A stretch of DNA of 64,000 nt. Origin: an uncultured Schlesneria sp. (lineage in GTDB: Bacteria > Planctomycetota > Planctomycetia > Planctomycetales > Planctomycetaceae). Shown in pieces: positions 63,234 through 64,000 of the stretch; positions within the stretch are counted from its first letter, which is position 1; each line of letters begins with the position of its first letter. The DNA is taken from NCBI GenBank assembly GCA_903858935.1, contig CAIOKO010000065.1, positions 1 to 64,000 of the forward strand. The letters are read 5' to 3'. A program made the position numbers and the translations under genes. Under the pieces are notes generated by a model. It saw nothing but the letters and a program-made list of their open reading frames with translations. It was not told where the DNA came from and did no database searches.

Positions 63234-64000
63234 ATGCGTCTTGCCAAGCTGCGTTTGGCCGATGGTTCGAATCGAGTTGCCGTGGTGGAAGACGACGGAC
63301 AATTCCGATTGCTGGATCTGACACAGGTTGACCATGCCCGTAGGTTAATGGACGTGTTGAACTCTCCTGATCCGATTGGACTGGCTCGGTTCCTGACTGA
63401 TTCCAAAGCTCCGTTGCTCGATCCGAGACTCGTAACGGTGGTTGCACCAATCGACCGACAGGAAGTCTGGGCGGCAGGAGTGACTTACAAGCGAAGCCAG
63501 GTTGCCCGGATGCAGGAATCTGAGACGGGGGCCTCGCACTATGATCGAGTTTATACGGCCCCTCGCCCAGAAATCTTCTTTAAGGCGACGGCAAATCGAG
63601 TCTCCGGTCCAGGCGAACCACTGCGAGTTCGCGCCGACAGCAATTGGAGCGTTCCTGAACCTGAACTTGCGCTGGTGATTTCTCCGGCCAGGAAACTTGT
63701 TGGATTTACCGTCGGAAACGACATGTCCGCACGTGACATCGAGGGAGAAAACCCGCTCTACCTTCCACAAGCGAAAGTATACAATGGTTGCTGCGGACTG
63801 GGACCATTCGTTTTGATCCCCGAAAAGCCAATCGATCGACCTGCGACGAAAATTCGCCTGTCAATCGAACGTCAGGGCACGGTTGTCTTCACCGGTGAAA
63901 CCGACCTCAGCCAGATGAAACGTGAATTTGACGAGCTGGTCGATTGGCTGACGCGGGAAAATGATCTTGTGACCGGTGCGTTTTTGTTGACGGGTACCGG
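63234..64000 (+). CDS. fumarylacetoacetate hydrolase-fold enzyme, cut by the window edge
   Basis: At least 255 residues, incomplete at the C-terminus. After an N-terminal domain of about 75 residues, [50 protein letters not shown] and [20 protein letters not shown] define the FAH fold, with acidic metal ligands in PEPELAL. This pattern is closest to 2-keto-3-deoxy-D-arabinonate dehydratase-like enzymes of sugar-acid breakdown rather than fumarylacetoacetase. GGGGGAA lies just upstream of ATG 63234. The substrate is an inference. Confidence 0.85.
   Translation, partial: MRLAKLRLADGSNRVAVVEDDGQFRLLDLTQVDHARRLMDVLNSPDPIGLARFLTDSKAPLLDPRLVTVVAPIDRQEVWAAGVTYKRSQVARMQESETGASHYDRVYTAPRPEIFFKATANRVSGPGEPLRVRADSNWSVPEPELALVISPARKLVGFTVGNDMSARDIEGENPLYLPQAKVYNGCCGLGPFVLIPEKPIDRPATKIRLSIERQGTVVFTGETDLSQMKREFDELVDWLTRENDLVTGAFLLTGT

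Noticed and set aside
1-64000. Possible CRISPR array, prophage or tRNA genes
   Set aside because: No regular 25-40 base direct repeats with unique spacers, no phage structural or integrase genes, and no cloverleaf with a convincing T-loop sequence was found by reading; a tRNAscan or Infernal run would be needed to exclude RNAs fully.

Overview
The window looks like a chromosomal segment from a planctomycete (order Planctomycetales). Three large DUF1549/DUF1553 proteins are present, two of them with an N-terminal planctomycete cytochrome-c domain, and two of the three are paired with a Tat-exported DUF1501 protein. A TIGR03067-like secreted protein, an ECF sigma factor with a zinc-type anti-sigma factor, PAS-rich hybrid histidine kinases and generous intergenic spacing fit the same group. 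A genus cannot be assigned from sequence reading alone. No rRNA, tRNA, CRISPR array, prophage or intact insertion sequence was recognised.

Layout. 1-4.6 kb: an ECF sigma / anti-sigma / secreted-protein operon on the minus strand, then a palindrome-rich spacer. 4.6-10.8 kb: a plus-strand run with a fatty acid desaturase, a MetX-like alpha/beta hydrolase, GlnT-type glutamine synthetase, an SGNH esterase and an MlrC-type metallopeptidase. 11-16.8 kb: minus-strand PSCyt1/DUF1549/DUF1553 and DUF1501 genes with a TIGR03067-like protein. 17.1-23.3 kb: two divergent PAS hybrid kinases, the second broken by a frameshift at a run of seven G, followed by a decayed LuxR-type regulator and a group II intron-like 3' end. 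23.7-28.7 kb: a second DUF1553/DUF1501 pair. 28.8-31.4 kb: a decay zone with two toxin-antitoxin loci whose toxins are both damaged, interspersed with a repeat family. 31.4-37 kb: a WD40 protein, a His-rich secreted protein, an RlmL/YpsC-like methyltransferase, a Bax-inhibitor-1 protein and a nucleoside permease. 37.3-41.5 kb: a conserved-looking membrane/coiled-coil cluster including an overlooked 46-residue membrane protein. 41.7-49.5 kb: an enolase-superfamily enzyme, cold-shock protein, CsrA, S41 protease, Gfo/Idh/MocA oxidoreductase, GspF/PilC and Maf.

49.8-60.3 kb is a housekeeping block: an acidic small protein, PheA, TpiA, SecG, YicC, Gmk, RpoZ, separate CoaC and CoaB, FtsK, RsmD and an RF-like GGQ protein. 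It ends with a third DUF1549/DUF1553 gene on the minus strand and a truncated sugar-acid (FAH-fold) enzyme at the right edge.

The notable signals are structural. A dispersed hairpin element, with a conserved 32-bp core and a partly compensating stem, occurs at about 10.9, 33.3 and 41.6 kb. The 4.0-4.4 kb spacer holds four nested or serial palindromes. There are several recent-looking gene lesions at 20.8, 29.3 and 31.0 kb.
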